From Acidobacteriota bacterium (GTDB taxonomy: Bacteria > Acidobacteriota > Aminicenantia > S016-38), in contig WFSJ01000039.1 of assembly GCA_015486055.1 (NCBI GenBank), positions 1 through 47,715 on the forward strand: a DNA stretch of 47,715 nt. Reading direction: 5' to 3'. Within the stretch, counting starts at the first letter, position 1; every line of letters starts with the position of its first letter. Of the stretch, positions 19,795 to 28,763 are shown piece by piece. A program made the translations under genes and the position numbers. The notes under the pieces were generated by a model. It ran no database searches. It was not told where the DNA came from and saw nothing but the letters and a program-made list of their open reading frames with translations.

Positions 19795-21263
19795 ACTTTC
19801 CTCCTGTAGGCTACTGTAAGAAGAGCTCCTATGGACATAAGGACAAAGCCGATATATAAGAGCAGTTCCCCTGGCTCTTTTACAACCATTATCCCTGAAA
19901 AGTCAGGGTTCGCTGGGTTATAGTTGCTCTGATAAAACATATATCCTTTATACTTATAGGGATGGTTAACTCGGACCCTAAATATTCTGCTATTAACTTT
20001 TAAAACCGACTTATATTCTTTTTCCTGGGGAGGAATAGTGAGTAATCTATAGGCAAATCTCCCGTTGAAATATGGCTCATCGTTGGGTAGCAGAGCGAAC
20101 TCTTCTCCATCCTCTTTAAAGATGCCTCTTAATATTTCTAATTTAGTTTTCTTCGGAAATACCTTATAAGGAGCTATAAGAGAAAGGCCTTTTGTGTCCA
20201 TGATGTATGAAATCACATAATTGCCTAGTTTTAGTGCCCTTCTCACGGTTGCAAAAATAAAAGTTTCCTTTTCACCCCTGGGAGTTATTATCCTCAGCTT
20301 CACAGCCGGATTCTTCATTTCATTTCCGTCACTAAAGGCCCTCTTTTCCTTTATGTCATATTTGAAATTGGGGTAGAAATCTTCCGGAATTGCTACTGAA
20401 ACTTTTCCCACAAAAATCGGTTGCCTTTTAATTGGAAGATATAATTTTCTCTCCCGTTCGTTGGCTACGCTTATGAGTCCTGGAAATTCGTCTCCGGTAG
20501 AAAAGGCCCAAGCTCCTCGCTGTCCAATTATTATCCTACCTATTGGGAATACTCCCTCCCGTCCTTCTCCCCACAAAACCCTAAGCTCTATGGCAGCATC
20601 GCTAAATCCTTTAAATTTTAAACCAAATATTTCTTTACCTATCTCAAGGGGAAAAGTCTTTATAAGACTATATTCTCTCCCTGACTTTAGAAAGACCCCA
20701 AGAACTGGTCTTTGTTCATAATACAAAACCTTAAAATCCTGAAGGGTAACTGCAAAAGGAAAATTTACCTTCTTTTCTGTCACTTCTGTGTTTTTCATTG
20801 CAAGGCAATCGTTTGTCGGCTTTCCCTTCTCTAAGGGGAAATAACACTTCTTCATTCCCAGTGCATTTACGAGAAAACCTGTAGCCACTATAAGTATGGA
20901 CAAATGCAATGTAAGAAAAGACATGTATCTAAGATTAAATTTTGGTTTAAGGGCAAATATACATGCAAGAATAGAAACCAAAAGCAACCCGAACAGCACA
21001 TTAAACCAAAATGTAAAATAAATATTAGTCTTATGTAGAAAGGTCGAATAAGCCACAATGGAAGCCAACACGGCTAAGATTATTCCTGCAGTTTGATACT
21101 CTGAAAGGATTTTTTTGACTATGAAAAATGTAATCGTAAGCAATACAATTCCTGCGATTATCTTATAGGTATGGGGAGTGTTTTTCAAAAGGAAGTCAAG
21201 GATCAAATCAATTAAAACGAATCCTGCTATAAACTGCACCCTCTTTAAGTTTCTCACGAACAT
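19785..21263 (-). CDS. resB: Cytochrome c biogenesis protein ResB/Ccs1
   Basis: This 492-residue membrane protein has three or four N-terminal helices (up to about 140), a long periplasmic beta-rich domain and a final helix (about 462-485: ELLLYIGFVLMSIGALL). It matches ResB/Ccs1, the partner of CcsA in system II. The segment VNHPYKYKGYMFYQSNY is the usual ResB signature before the last helix. It has no SD; TAGAAT ends 5 nt before the ATG, so it may also be transcribed on its own. The gap after the cytochrome b gene is 45 bp. Confidence 0.9.
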   Translation of the reverse strand: MFVRNLKRVQFIAGFVLIDLILDFLLKNTPHTYKIIAGIVLLTITFFIVKKILSEYQTAGIILAVLASIVAYSTFLHKTNIYFTFWFNVLFGLLLVSILACIFALKPKFNLRYMSFLTLHLSILIVATGFLVNALGMKKCYFPLEKGKPTNDCLAMKNTEVTEKKVNFPFAVTLQDFKVLYYEQRPVLGVFLKSGREYSLIKTFPLEIGKEIFGLKFKGFSDAAIELRVLWGEGREGVFPIGRIIIGQRGAWAFSTGDEFPGLISVANERERKLYLPIKRQPIFVGKVSVAIPEDFYPNFKYDIKEKRAFSDGNEMKNPAVKLRIITPRGEKETFIFATVRRALKLGNYVISYIMDTKGLSLIAPYKVFPKKTKLEILRGIFKEDGEEFALLPNDEPYFNGRFAYRLLTIPPQEKEYKSVLKVNSRIFRVRVNHPYKYKGYMFYQSNYNPANPDFSGIMVVKEPGELLLYIGFVLMSIGALLTVAYRRKVWS

Positions 21264-21268
21264 ATTAC

Positions 21269-21274
21269 ATTCTA
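21269..21274 (-). promoter_or_regulatory. Possible near-leaderless promoter (-10 box) of resB
   Basis: TAGAAT on the minus strand ends 5 nt before the ATG at 21263 and no SD is present. TTGGAC lies 19 bp further upstream. It resembles the other start-proximal -10 boxes of this window but is one base closer, so it is less certain. Confidence 0.3.
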
Positions 21275-21308
21275 AACTTCTGGTCTATTTAAGGTCCAAA
21301 AAAGCCCA

Positions 21309-21932
21309 TTACTTCTCTTCAGTGACCTTCTCCCAGCCAGTAATCATAGCCCATATATAGGAGAAAAATGTGCTGCCCGTAGTACTGAGATAAACATGGC
21401 CGATCAAATAGGCAAGGAAAAGAAAAGCTCCAATAGTATGAAGCAAGGCGATTAACTTAACAGTTTTCCCAAATATGCTTACAAGTCCCCATTCCCTCCA
21501 ATGTGGAAAATAGTAATAGAGAAGGCCCGTTATTATCTGAAAGGGTAGAAGGAGATACAATATTCCAAAATACACTATTCTCTGAAGAGAATTAAGTTTA
21601 TTTTTCCTTGTCTTATGTTCAGGATGTGGTTCACCGCGAAAAATTCCCCATGCATAGAACCTTATCATCGGAAGTAATTTCTCCTTTTTAAAGGTAGGAA
21701 TGTATTGTTTCCAATTACCAGTCCATACATGCCAGCAAATGGATAAAAGAGTGAGGATTATAAGGCTCCATGCAAAAATTACATGTAATCCATAGGCCCC
21801 TTTAAAACCAAAAACAGTAATAACACCATGGACTTCAAATCCTGTCAGCAAGAGCATTATTATCAGAGCTGCCTGTAACCAGTGCCACAATCTTTCAAAT
21901 CCTGAATATAAATATATCATCTCCTCTCCCAT
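21309..21932 (-). CDS. Membrane cytochrome b (b561/thiosulfate reductase cytochrome b-like)
   Basis: This 207-residue di-heme cytochrome b-like protein has four transmembrane helices. Histidines sit in the expected helix positions (ERLWHWLQA, YGLHVIFAW, CWHVWTGNW, ALLHTIGAF and IGHVYLS). Such proteins take electrons from, or give them to, the quinone pool and pass them to a periplasmic multiheme cytochrome. It lies 12 bp after the octaheme cytochrome gene with a strong SD (AAGGAGG), so the two very likely form one membrane complex. The direction of electron flow is not visible from sequence. Confidence 0.85.
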   Translation of the reverse strand: MGEEMIYLYSGFERLWHWLQAALIIMLLLTGFEVHGVITVFGFKGAYGLHVIFAWSLIILTLLSICWHVWTGNWKQYIPTFKKEKLLPMIRFYAWGIFRGEPHPEHKTRKNKLNSLQRIVYFGILYLLLPFQIITGLLYYYFPHWREWGLVSIFGKTVKLIALLHTIGAFLFLAYLIGHVYLSTTGSTFFSYIWAMITGWEKVTEEK

Positions 21933-21944
21933 TTTTTCTCCTCC

Positions 21945-23546
21945 TTATTTCTTCTTGGGAATAAAGAGTCTTCCTAAGCTGTGGATGAATATTCCAATAA
22001 GAGCCAAAATTACCAGCAGCCATCCAAGTTTATCCAGCAGATTGTTGGAATCTCTCCCGGGTAGATAAATTCCCGTTAATCCTGCAAGTCTACCATCCCT
22101 TGAATGACATTCTCCGCACGAAAGGGCCTTCTCCTTGGGAGCGACTTCATGATTTATCGGCCAGAAGGTATCTGTTTCTACAAAGGAGACCTTTCCGCTG
22201 AAAGGGAGCCCCGCATATTTCATGCCGGTTTTTGCAGCCTTTTCCCAATCGTAATCTGCCCAGAAAGCTCCTGAACCCTTAGGACCAAAAAGCTTTGGAG
22301 TTATGAAAATTCTATTTACTGGATCAAAGGGTTGTTTTCCCCCATGGATTTTAAAAGGGTATATTTTCGATTTTGGGTCATCTGGACTTCCTAAAGGTTT
22401 GTTTATAAGAATAGTCCCTGCGGTTTTCAGTTTATCACCTTCTCTTACATATTTCATAGCACCGTTGTACCACATATAGTGTGGAATAACATTTTTTGCC
22501 TCAATAACAAGACCTTCATTAGTGTTGTAAATTACACTACCCTCCTTAGTTTTTCTCAACTCCTTAACAAAGGGTTTCCCATCCTTGTCAAGCTTACCAG
22601 CCTGTGACCAGTCCCTATAAAGCTCTGTGGGCTTACACCTGGCAATTGCGGGAATGTGGCAAGCCTGACAGGAAACCCTGTCTGTGTGATTATTAAGGAT
22701 GGCCTCTTTATGAGGTGAATTGCCATGACATGACTCACAGGTAAGGGTGGGACCCTTGCCTGAAGGTAAAACAAAATTCTTAGGAACTTTTGCTGGGGTT
22801 TCATAACATCTCCCGGGAATTTTATGTGCCTTGGTTTCATGACATTTTGTGCATGAAAAATTGAGACCATTGGCATCCATATGAACATCAAGAGATCTGG
22901 GAGGATTATACAAACAGGATGAAAGGTCTCCGTGTTTCACATTATTTCCCCCTCCCCCAAAGAAATGGCAGGTTCCACAATTTCTACGGCTTGTAGGCCC
23001 CACATTCTTGGCTACATAGTTTAAGTTCACCGCTTTAAAGACCTTACCCTTAAATACTTTATCTTTGTAGGGTGGATATCCTGCATCCGTAGGAAATTTC
23101 TTGTATGTGCCTGTGGTATCATGACACACAAGGCAATCTACATTTTTTGGATTCTTAAAATTAAAATTCTTATCCTTCCATCCATACCCTGCATGGCAGC
23201 TTGTGCATCTTGGTTCATTGGAAAGAATGGATATACAGAAATTATTAATGGAATGTCCCTTCCCAAGAGGTCTTTTTCCATGTTCTAATGAATTTGGACA
23301 GGTCCAGCTCCAATGTATGGTCTTCATCACCTGAGCAGAAGCTTCTGTGTGACACGTAAGACAAGCCTCAGTTACTTCTGGTGCAGATTTAAATTTCTTA
23401 TTCAGAATCTCAAATTTGTGATGGTCTGCTGTAGAGCTAATAGCTAAAAAATCCCCTTTTTCTGGCTTCCCTTTCTTTGGTTTAGCAGCAAATGTAAAAA
23501 GGAAAGAAAGGACAAACATAGCAGAAATCAAAATCGTTCTTCTCAT
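21945..23546 (-). CDS. Octaheme c-type cytochrome, tetrathionate reductase (OTR)-like, membrane anchored
   Basis: This 533-residue secreted protein has a signal peptide (1-21) and eight CXXCH heme sites (62-66, 114-118, 138-142, 190-194, 232-236, 270-274, 293-297 and 477-481). A C-terminal membrane helix (about 507-527) is followed by a lysine tail. Seven hemes cluster in the first 300 residues and the eighth lies 180 residues later, a layout typical of the octaheme tetrathionate reductase family. Characterised OTR-type enzymes reduce tetrathionate, nitrite or hydroxylamine in vitro; the physiological substrate here is unknown. It heads a run with a cytochrome b, the system II heme-attachment pair and NfnAB. 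A consensus-like promoter lies upstream. Confidence 0.88.
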   Translation of the reverse strand: MRRTILISAMFVLSFLFTFAAKPKKGKPEKGDFLAISSTADHHKFEILNKKFKSAPEVTEACLTCHTEASAQVMKTIHWSWTCPNSLEHGKRPLGKGHSINNFCISILSNEPRCTSCHAGYGWKDKNFNFKNPKNVDCLVCHDTTGTYKKFPTDAGYPPYKDKVFKGKVFKAVNLNYVAKNVGPTSRRNCGTCHFFGGGGNNVKHGDLSSCLYNPPRSLDVHMDANGLNFSCTKCHETKAHKIPGRCYETPAKVPKNFVLPSGKGPTLTCESCHGNSPHKEAILNNHTDRVSCQACHIPAIARCKPTELYRDWSQAGKLDKDGKPFVKELRKTKEGSVIYNTNEGLVIEAKNVIPHYMWYNGAMKYVREGDKLKTAGTILINKPLGSPDDPKSKIYPFKIHGGKQPFDPVNRIFITPKLFGPKGSGAFWADYDWEKAAKTGMKYAGLPFSGKVSFVETDTFWPINHEVAPKEKALSCGECHSRDGRLAGLTGIYLPGRDSNNLLDKLGWLLVILALIGIFIHSLGRLFIPKKK

Positions 23547-23579
23547 AAGTTTCCTTTTTTAATTTCTATTACCTTAATT

Positions 23580-23608
23580 ATATTAATCAGATTAACAATG
23601 CATGTCAA
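23580..23608 (-). promoter_or_regulatory. Sigma70-type promoter of the octaheme cytochrome operon
   Basis: On the minus strand a perfect TTGACA (23603-23608), a 17-bp spacer and TAATAT (23580-23585) lie 33 bp upstream of the ATG at 23546. An overlapping TATAAT at 23577-23582 is a second -10 choice. An AAGGAA SD precedes the ATG, so this transcript has an ordinary leader. The 106-bp gap shows no obvious FNR-type palindrome. Confidence 0.65.
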
Positions 23609-23653
23609 TTTTTTATAAGGCTTTAAAGACATGGAGATGATTTTTAACTGACT

Positions 23654-24904
23654 TTACTCGTATCTCAGGGCTTCAATTGGATTCTGGTTGGCTGCTTTGT
23701 AAGCTGGATAAATCCCGAAGAAAAGGCCTACTAAGGTAGAAACCCCGACGCCGAGTATAACACCGAAAGGTGTAACCGCCGCGGGGAAATGCGCCAATGC
23801 CTTTGCAAGAAACGAAACGGCAAATCCGAGGAACATTCCCAAAAGGCCCCCAATGAGTGAAAGAGTGATAGCTTCCACGATAAACTGGAACATTATATGT
23901 TTTTTCTTCGCACCAATTGCCCTCCTTAGACCGATCTCAGAGGTTCTCTCTCTGAGGGAAACAAGCATTATGTTCATAATACCTATGCCACCCACCAGAA
24001 GAGATATTGAAGCAATGAGAATTCCCACAAGGAACACTCCTGAGACTAACTGATTGAAGAGGTTATTAACATATTCCTGGGTATATATTGCAAAGTCATT
24101 ATCATCCTTTGGCTTTAGCTTTCTCCTCATTCTCATCACTTCTATCATCTCATCCATCGCTATATTCAAAGACTCAGGGCTTTTGGGCCTTGCAAGAATG
24201 ACCATTCCACCCCACATTCTTCGCTTGGCACTTGGATATTTTTTAAAGAGAGTCGTTATTGGAATTATCACAAGGTTGTCCCGTGATTGACCGAAAAAAC
24301 TCCCTAATTTCTCCAGGACCCCGACGACCCTGTAGCTGGTATTCCCAATATGAAGGCGTTTGCCAACAGGGTCAACTCCCGGGTAGAGATTTTCCGCAAC
24401 ATCTGCTCCTAAAATAGCAACGTTTGCTTTCCCGGTCTCCTCGCCTTTGGTAAAGAACCTTCCGTTCATGAGATTGACTTTTACAACCTCTGGATAATCA
24501 GAACTCGTTCCTATTAGTATTACGCCACTTGTAGTTGAATACCTGGATTTAATAATTCTCCGCTCAAACATTTTTATCTGAGCCGCAGAATCTTCAAGGT
24601 AAGACAGCTTCTTAACTGCCTTAAGGTCCTCAAGGGTAAGGTTCTTTCTCATCCTCAGCTTCTTCGGTAATCTCCCCATCCTTATTCCTGGTTCAAATTT
24701 GGACATATATATAAGATTGGATCCAACTATTTCCATTTGCTTCTCAAAGCTCACTTTTATTCCTTCTGTCACCCCAACCATGGCAATTACTGTAGTAACC
24801 CCTATTATTATCCCAAGGACTGTGAGAAATGCCCTCGTTTTGTTTCTCATCAAAGAGGAAAAGGCTGCCCTTAGAAGCTCTGATAGAAGGGTAAATCTTC
24901 TCAC
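23654..24904 (-). CDS. MacB/FtsX-type ABC transporter permease (second of pair)
   Basis: This 416-residue type VII ABC permease has an N-terminal helix (about 25-48: AFLTVLGIIIGVTTVIAMVG), a MacB_PCD periplasmic domain (about 50-255) and three C-terminal helices containing GGIGIMNIMLVSLRERTSEIGLRRA-type signatures of the FtsX fold. Such proteins act as mechanotransmitters for efflux or lipoprotein export. The GTG start overlaps the preceding permease stop by 4 nt (GTGA). No ATP-binding subunit or membrane-fusion protein is present in the window, so the partners must be encoded elsewhere. Confidence 0.88.
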   Translation of the reverse strand: MRRFTLLSELLRAAFSSLMRNKTRAFLTVLGIIIGVTTVIAMVGVTEGIKVSFEKQMEIVGSNLIYMSKFEPGIRMGRLPKKLRMRKNLTLEDLKAVKKLSYLEDSAAQIKMFERRIIKSRYSTTSGVILIGTSSDYPEVVKVNLMNGRFFTKGEETGKANVAILGADVAENLYPGVDPVGKRLHIGNTSYRVVGVLEKLGSFFGQSRDNLVIIPITTLFKKYPSAKRRMWGGMVILARPKSPESLNIAMDEMIEVMRMRRKLKPKDDNDFAIYTQEYVNNLFNQLVSGVFLVGILIASISLLVGGIGIMNIMLVSLRERTSEIGLRRAIGAKKKHIMFQFIVEAITLSLIGGLLGMFLGFAVSFLAKALAHFPAAVTPFGVILGVGVSTLVGLFFGIYPAYKAANQNPIEALRYE

Positions 24905-26133
24905 ATCTCGCCCCTCAAAGCCTCAACAGGACTTAGGGCAGCGGCTTTTGACGAGGGGCATATGCCAAATATTAAACCTGTAAGAGCTGCAATTCCTATT
25001 CCGAGCAGGGAGGACCAAAGCTCAATCCTCGCAGGAAGCGGGGAGAAAGAGTTTATCAACACTACAAGAAACCATCCAAGGAGAAAACCCGCAATTCCTC
25101 CTATGCTCGTAAGGAATACTGCCTCAAGAAGAAACTGCCCCATTATGTCAGTCTTCCTTGCACCTACTGCTCTTCTTATTCCTATCTCTGGAACTCTTTC
25201 TGCAACAGAAACAAGCATTATGTTCATAACCACTATCCCCCCAACAAGAAGGGAAACTGAGGAAATTATAATCATAGCTATATAAAGAGTGGAGGTGAGG
25301 CTTTTGTAAATTTTAAGCATTGACTCAGATGTGGTAAATGAAAAGTCATCCGGGTTCTTTGGAGAAATATGCCTAAGGGAACGCAATATCCCCCTGACCT
25401 CTTCTGTAGCCTCTTCCATCTTCGCAGGAGTGGATGTGTGAACTTTTATACCTATATCTTTCCTTTTATTAAATACAGTGTAGAAGCTTTTTAATGGGAC
25501 AAAAATATAATTGTCAAGTGAAATGCCAAGAATCTTCCCCCTCTTAGCCTCAACACCTATTATTCTAAATCTGACACCTTTTATCTTGAGCCATTTCCCT
25601 ATAGGGTCAACATTTGGGAAGAGGTTTTCCTTCAATGACCAGCCTATCGTAGCTACCTTAGCCCCTGTTATTGCCTCTTCCTCTGTTATGGGTCTCCCAT
25701 CGTAAAGGTCTCTTACGCCTCCTATTTCTCTTGAAAGTTCGGTCTCACCCACAACAACCACATCATCAAGTTCTTTCCCTCTATAGTTAACATCAGCAGA
25801 ACCAGAATCAGAAGCTCCAACCTTCTCGCAGGAAACACACAGTTGTTTGATCCTGAAATAGTAAGACATGGGAAATCTTTTCCTCTTTGAATACTTCAGG
25901 TAGTTTTTCCATGAGGTTACAATGTCAGGCATCCTCTGAACTGTAAAGTCCGATGTCCCATAAGGGATTATTTTTTTCTCAACATAGTTATTGAGCCCCT
26001 GAATTGTGCCTATTATTGCTATTATTGTGGAGACTGCAATTATTATTCCCAGAAGAGTTAAGAATGTCCTAAGCTTGTTCCTCAAAAGGGACCCAGTTGC
26101 AAGCCTAAGGGTTTCTCCTATAGAAATTTTCAT
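24901..26133 (-). CDS. MacB/FtsX-type ABC transporter permease (first of pair)
   Basis: This 410-residue protein has the same layout as its neighbour: an N-terminal helix (RNKLRTFLTLLGIIIAVSTI), a large periplasmic MacB_PCD domain and three C-terminal helices with GGIVVMNIMLVSVAERVPEI and IGIRRAVGARK. The two are diverged duplicates and may form a heterodimer. I chose the ATG at 26133 (MKISIGETLRLATGSL). It lacks an SD, but TATAAT ends exactly 6 nt before it, 23 bp after the M16 stop, suggesting a leaderless internal transcript. A TTG further upstream at 26175 would overlap the M16 gene. Confidence 0.87.
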   Translation of the reverse strand: MKISIGETLRLATGSLLRNKLRTFLTLLGIIIAVSTIIAIIGTIQGLNNYVEKKIIPYGTSDFTVQRMPDIVTSWKNYLKYSKRKRFPMSYYFRIKQLCVSCEKVGASDSGSADVNYRGKELDDVVVVGETELSREIGGVRDLYDGRPITEEEAITGAKVATIGWSLKENLFPNVDPIGKWLKIKGVRFRIIGVEAKRGKILGISLDNYIFVPLKSFYTVFNKRKDIGIKVHTSTPAKMEEATEEVRGILRSLRHISPKNPDDFSFTTSESMLKIYKSLTSTLYIAMIIISSVSLLVGGIVVMNIMLVSVAERVPEIGIRRAVGARKTDIMGQFLLEAVFLTSIGGIAGFLLGWFLVVLINSFSPLPARIELWSSLLGIGIAALTGLIFGICPSSKAAALSPVEALRGEM

Positions 26134-26139
26134 CAATAA

Positions 26140-26145
26140 ATTATA
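26140..26145 (-). promoter_or_regulatory. Possible leaderless promoter (-10 box) of the permease pair
   Basis: A perfect TATAAT on the minus strand is followed by 6 nt (TTATTG) and the ATG at 26133. No clear -35 is seen 16-18 bp upstream. The box lies just after the M16 stop codon. Confidence 0.4.
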
Positions 26146-26155
26146 CGGAAAAACT

Positions 26156-28552
26156 TCATCGCAGTTCGCCGGCAAGGGAAATCTTCACAGGGGAACCCAT
26201 ACTCGAAAAGGCTCTCCCAATATCTTCAACTCTCAGCGAGTCAACGATGGAGGGCAGTTTCCACATATATTCTGGCCCCAATCCAAGGTGAATGAAGAAT
26301 CCCATATAATATGCTCTGTTTATCTTTCTTTCCCCATACCTCAGGACTCTGGCAGCAAGAGAAATTTTGTATCTTTTAAATTCTTCCTTCCCAAGCTTCA
26401 TGGGATTAAAAGAGGAGAGAACCTTCTGAGCAGCTTCTTCAACATCAGGCACATCTACTTTTGTTGTTGGAATAAGTAATACCATAAGTCCCTGATGATT
26501 TGAAAAGGGATAGAAATAGAAGGAAACAGAATAGGCGAGTCCTTTCCTTTCCCTTACAACTTCCACTATTCTGTCCCTCAATATATGAGCAAGAAGAAGA
26601 TAGGAAGGATAGCTTCCATTATCCCAGGCAACCTTCCATCCAAGCCCAAATATGCCTCCTCTTATTTTGCCCGAAGGTTTTAAAGAATCTCTAAATGGTA
26701 CTGAAATTCCCTTCTGGTTCCTTAACCTCTTCAAACAGTCTGGAACAATTTTTCCCCCCACACCTGTGAATATAATATTTGAAGGGGAGAAATACCTGTT
26801 TTTGAAGGAAATTAAAGATTTAAATGTGGAAGAAGACACCAATTTTGCATTTCCGTAAAGGGGAAAATTAAAAGGAGGGGAAAGAAGCCTGAACCTCATC
26901 TTTTCCTCACCAACCCAGCTCCTTTTTCTACTCAAATATTCAAGCTCACCTAAGATTTTCTTCCTTGCCTCCTTAAAGGCTTTTTCCTTTAAAGGTTGCT
27001 CCATTACCCTGCACACTGCTCTGCTAATCTCTTTCTCATCTCTTCCCACAAACCTCATATAGGAATAATCCTTACTGAGATAATAATCATCAAAGGGAAA
27101 ATATGGATTATCAGTAAATTGATAGCTTATGCCTCTTTCCTCAAGAAAATCCCTGTGTTGCAATTCAAGGGTTTTGAAAAGAAGATGGGCCTGGCCAGGG
27201 AAGCTTTCTTTCTCTGCCCTCCTTTCCACAAGAATATGATAGGCTTTTATTTCTTCTTCTGAGCCTATAAGCGCATATCTCAGGCCGTTTTTAAGCTTTT
27301 TGAGACTAACTCTGGGAATTTTTTCTGAGAATATCTTCTCCTTAACAGGCTGCTGGATAAGTGCATAATACTTCTTTATCCCTTTCAGGGCTCTTTCCTC
27401 ATCCTGCAGCGAAGTAGCGTTTATCTCCCTGAGAAATGCCTCTCTTCTCTCTTCGCTGCACAGTATCTCCCACTTGCCAATTTCTCTTGCAAGCTGGAGT
27501 TTTTTCTCATTTATGAATATTCTTGAGCTCAGGTATTCCTTCCTTGCCTTTTCAATCTCCTCCTGATTTATGGAGCTTTTGAGAGCTTGTGATATGGATT
27601 TTTTCACTTCCTCCTTGTTCAATTCTCTATAAGGGAACCCGTAAAAATGGATAAAGGAAATTCCTCTGTGCTTCTCATAATATGATTCATAGTTATTCAT
27701 TCCCAGACCTAAGGCAATTTTGTCTCCAATTACAGGGGCTAAAATCTCATACGCTCCAGAACCCTTTTGACAAAGAGAACTTGCCTCAAGAGCAATGTCT
27801 ATTCTTTTAAGCTTACTATTGGCCAATTCAATCTTATTCCACTTTGGATTAATCTCTGGAAGAGGAATTTCAGCTTCCTTTCTATTTACAGAAAATATTC
27901 TTTCAAGTTCGTCCTCTATGTTCTTGAAGTGAAAATCGCCTACGATTACGAGCTTCATTCTAAAAGGCGCATAGAGTTTCCTCCAGAAATTCATCACCCG
28001 CTCTCTTTTCAGATTCTTTACTATAGTGGGATAACCAAGGACAGGAGTCTCGTAGGGGGTACCTTCAAGCCAGTTCTCATAGAATTTATAGCCTGAGGAC
28101 TCCATTGGATTGAGGTAATCCTTCACTATCTCCTGATATACAACTCCCTTCTCCTTTTTGAACTCAGCAGGAGGGAATGAACTCATGAATATCATTTCAC
28201 TAATAAGCCTCATCGCAGGAATTATCTGGGATGGAGGAGAAGAAAATTCAAAGGAAACAAAGTCCTTTCTCGTAAAGGCATTGTAATATGTTCCAATATT
28301 GGCAAAAGCGTTTTCAAGCTCTTCCCTTGACCTTCTAAGAGTTCCGTCAAAGAGCATGTGCTCCAAGAAATGGCTTAATCCCTTTTCACCCTGGGCTTCA
28401 TAGGAAGATCCTGCCTTTATAGCTATAACCGCCGAGACAAGGGGATAATCATGATCTTCCTGATAGATTACCTCTGCTCCGTTCTTCAAGGTATATCTCT
28501 GAAACGAAAACAACAGAGAAATTAAAAAGAAAGAAAGAATTATTTTTCTCAT
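26156..28552 (-). CDS. Secreted M16-family zinc metallopeptidase (two-domain)
   Basis: This 798-residue protein has a signal peptide (about 1-17) and two tandem M16 units. The N-terminal unit carries the inverted zinc motif H61-F-L-E64-H65 and the distal glutamate E141 in GVVYQEI. The C-terminal unit, with PFSNHQGLMVLLIPTTK and RERKGLAYSVSFYF, lacks HxxEH, as usual for the inactive half. M16 enzymes degrade small peptides or process exported proteins in the periplasm. The ATG at 28552 was chosen for its AGGTGGT SD; a longer frame to 28615 runs into the tRNA gene. The start is only 10 nt from the CCA end of tRNA-Val. Confidence 0.9.
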   Translation of the reverse strand: MRKIILSFFLISLLFSFQRYTLKNGAEVIYQEDHDYPLVSAVIAIKAGSSYEAQGEKGLSHFLEHMLFDGTLRRSREELENAFANIGTYYNAFTRKDFVSFEFSSPPSQIIPAMRLISEMIFMSSFPPAEFKKEKGVVYQEIVKDYLNPMESSGYKFYENWLEGTPYETPVLGYPTIVKNLKRERVMNFWRKLYAPFRMKLVIVGDFHFKNIEDELERIFSVNRKEAEIPLPEINPKWNKIELANSKLKRIDIALEASSLCQKGSGAYEILAPVIGDKIALGLGMNNYESYYEKHRGISFIHFYGFPYRELNKEEVKKSISQALKSSINQEEIEKARKEYLSSRIFINEKKLQLAREIGKWEILCSEERREAFLREINATSLQDEERALKGIKKYYALIQQPVKEKIFSEKIPRVSLKKLKNGLRYALIGSEEEIKAYHILVERRAEKESFPGQAHLLFKTLELQHRDFLEERGISYQFTDNPYFPFDDYYLSKDYSYMRFVGRDEKEISRAVCRVMEQPLKEKAFKEARKKILGELEYLSRKRSWVGEEKMRFRLLSPPFNFPLYGNAKLVSSSTFKSLISFKNRYFSPSNIIFTGVGGKIVPDCLKRLRNQKGISVPFRDSLKPSGKIRGGIFGLGWKVAWDNGSYPSYLLLAHILRDRIVEVVRERKGLAYSVSFYFYPFSNHQGLMVLLIPTTKVDVPDVEEAAQKVLSSFNPMKLGKEEFKRYKISLAARVLRYGERKINRAYYMGFFIHLGLGPEYMWKLPSIVDSLRVEDIGRAFSSMGSPVKISLAGELR

Positions 28553-28562
28553 ACCACCTGAA

Positions 28563-28637
28563 TGGTGGGCGACAGAGGACTTGAACCTCTGACCACTACC
28601 GTGTGAAGGTAGCACTCTACCGCTGAGTTAGTCGCCC
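28563..28637 (-). tRNA. tRNA-Val (anticodon CAC)
   Basis: A complete 75-nt cloverleaf can be folded: acceptor GGGCGAC/GTCGCCC, D arm ACTC/GAGT, anticodon arm CTACC/GGTAG around the loop TTCACAC (anticodon CAC, reads GUG), a short variable loop and a T arm AGAGG/CCTCT around TTCAAGT. The discriminator is A and CCA is encoded (28563-28565). The M16 gene begins 10 nt downstream on the same strand, so the two are probably co-transcribed. Confidence 0.97.
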
Positions 28638-28648
28638 ACTACACAAAA

Positions 28649-28676
28649 ATTATAAAACTCCCCTTAAGAATGTCAA
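28649..28676 (-). promoter_or_regulatory. Consensus promoter of tRNA-Val and the M16 run
   Basis: On the minus strand, perfect TTGACA (28671-28676) and perfect TATAAT (28649-28654) are separated by 16 bp. The -10 ends 11 nt before the first tRNA base, leaving a 5' leader of about 5 nt. This is the strongest promoter by consensus in the window, as expected for a stable RNA gene. A GGGG run lies in the spacer. Confidence 0.8.
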
Positions 28677-28701
28677 CATTAACACAGGAGTAAGATATAA
28701 T
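28673..28701 (+). promoter_or_regulatory. Possible promoter of the coiled-coil/nuclease-fold gene
   Basis: TCAACA (28673-28678), a 17-bp spacer and TATAAT (28696-28701) face right, 62 bp before the ATG at 28764. The -35 overlaps the -35 of the opposing tRNA promoter, so the two may interfere with each other. Confidence 0.45.
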
Positions 28702-28763
28702 TTAAAAAGTTTCATTCCAAAGGCAATTGAATTTTCATATTTAAGGAGGTATCATATACAGGT

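Noticed and set aside
26156-28615. Longer M16 reading frame starting at 28615
   Set aside because: The extra 21 codons lie over the tRNA gene. The ATG at 28552 has an SD and starts a normal signal peptide.
28563-28637. tRNA-Val as attachment site of an integrated element
   Set aside because: No integrase gene and no second copy of the tRNA 3' end were found in the window.
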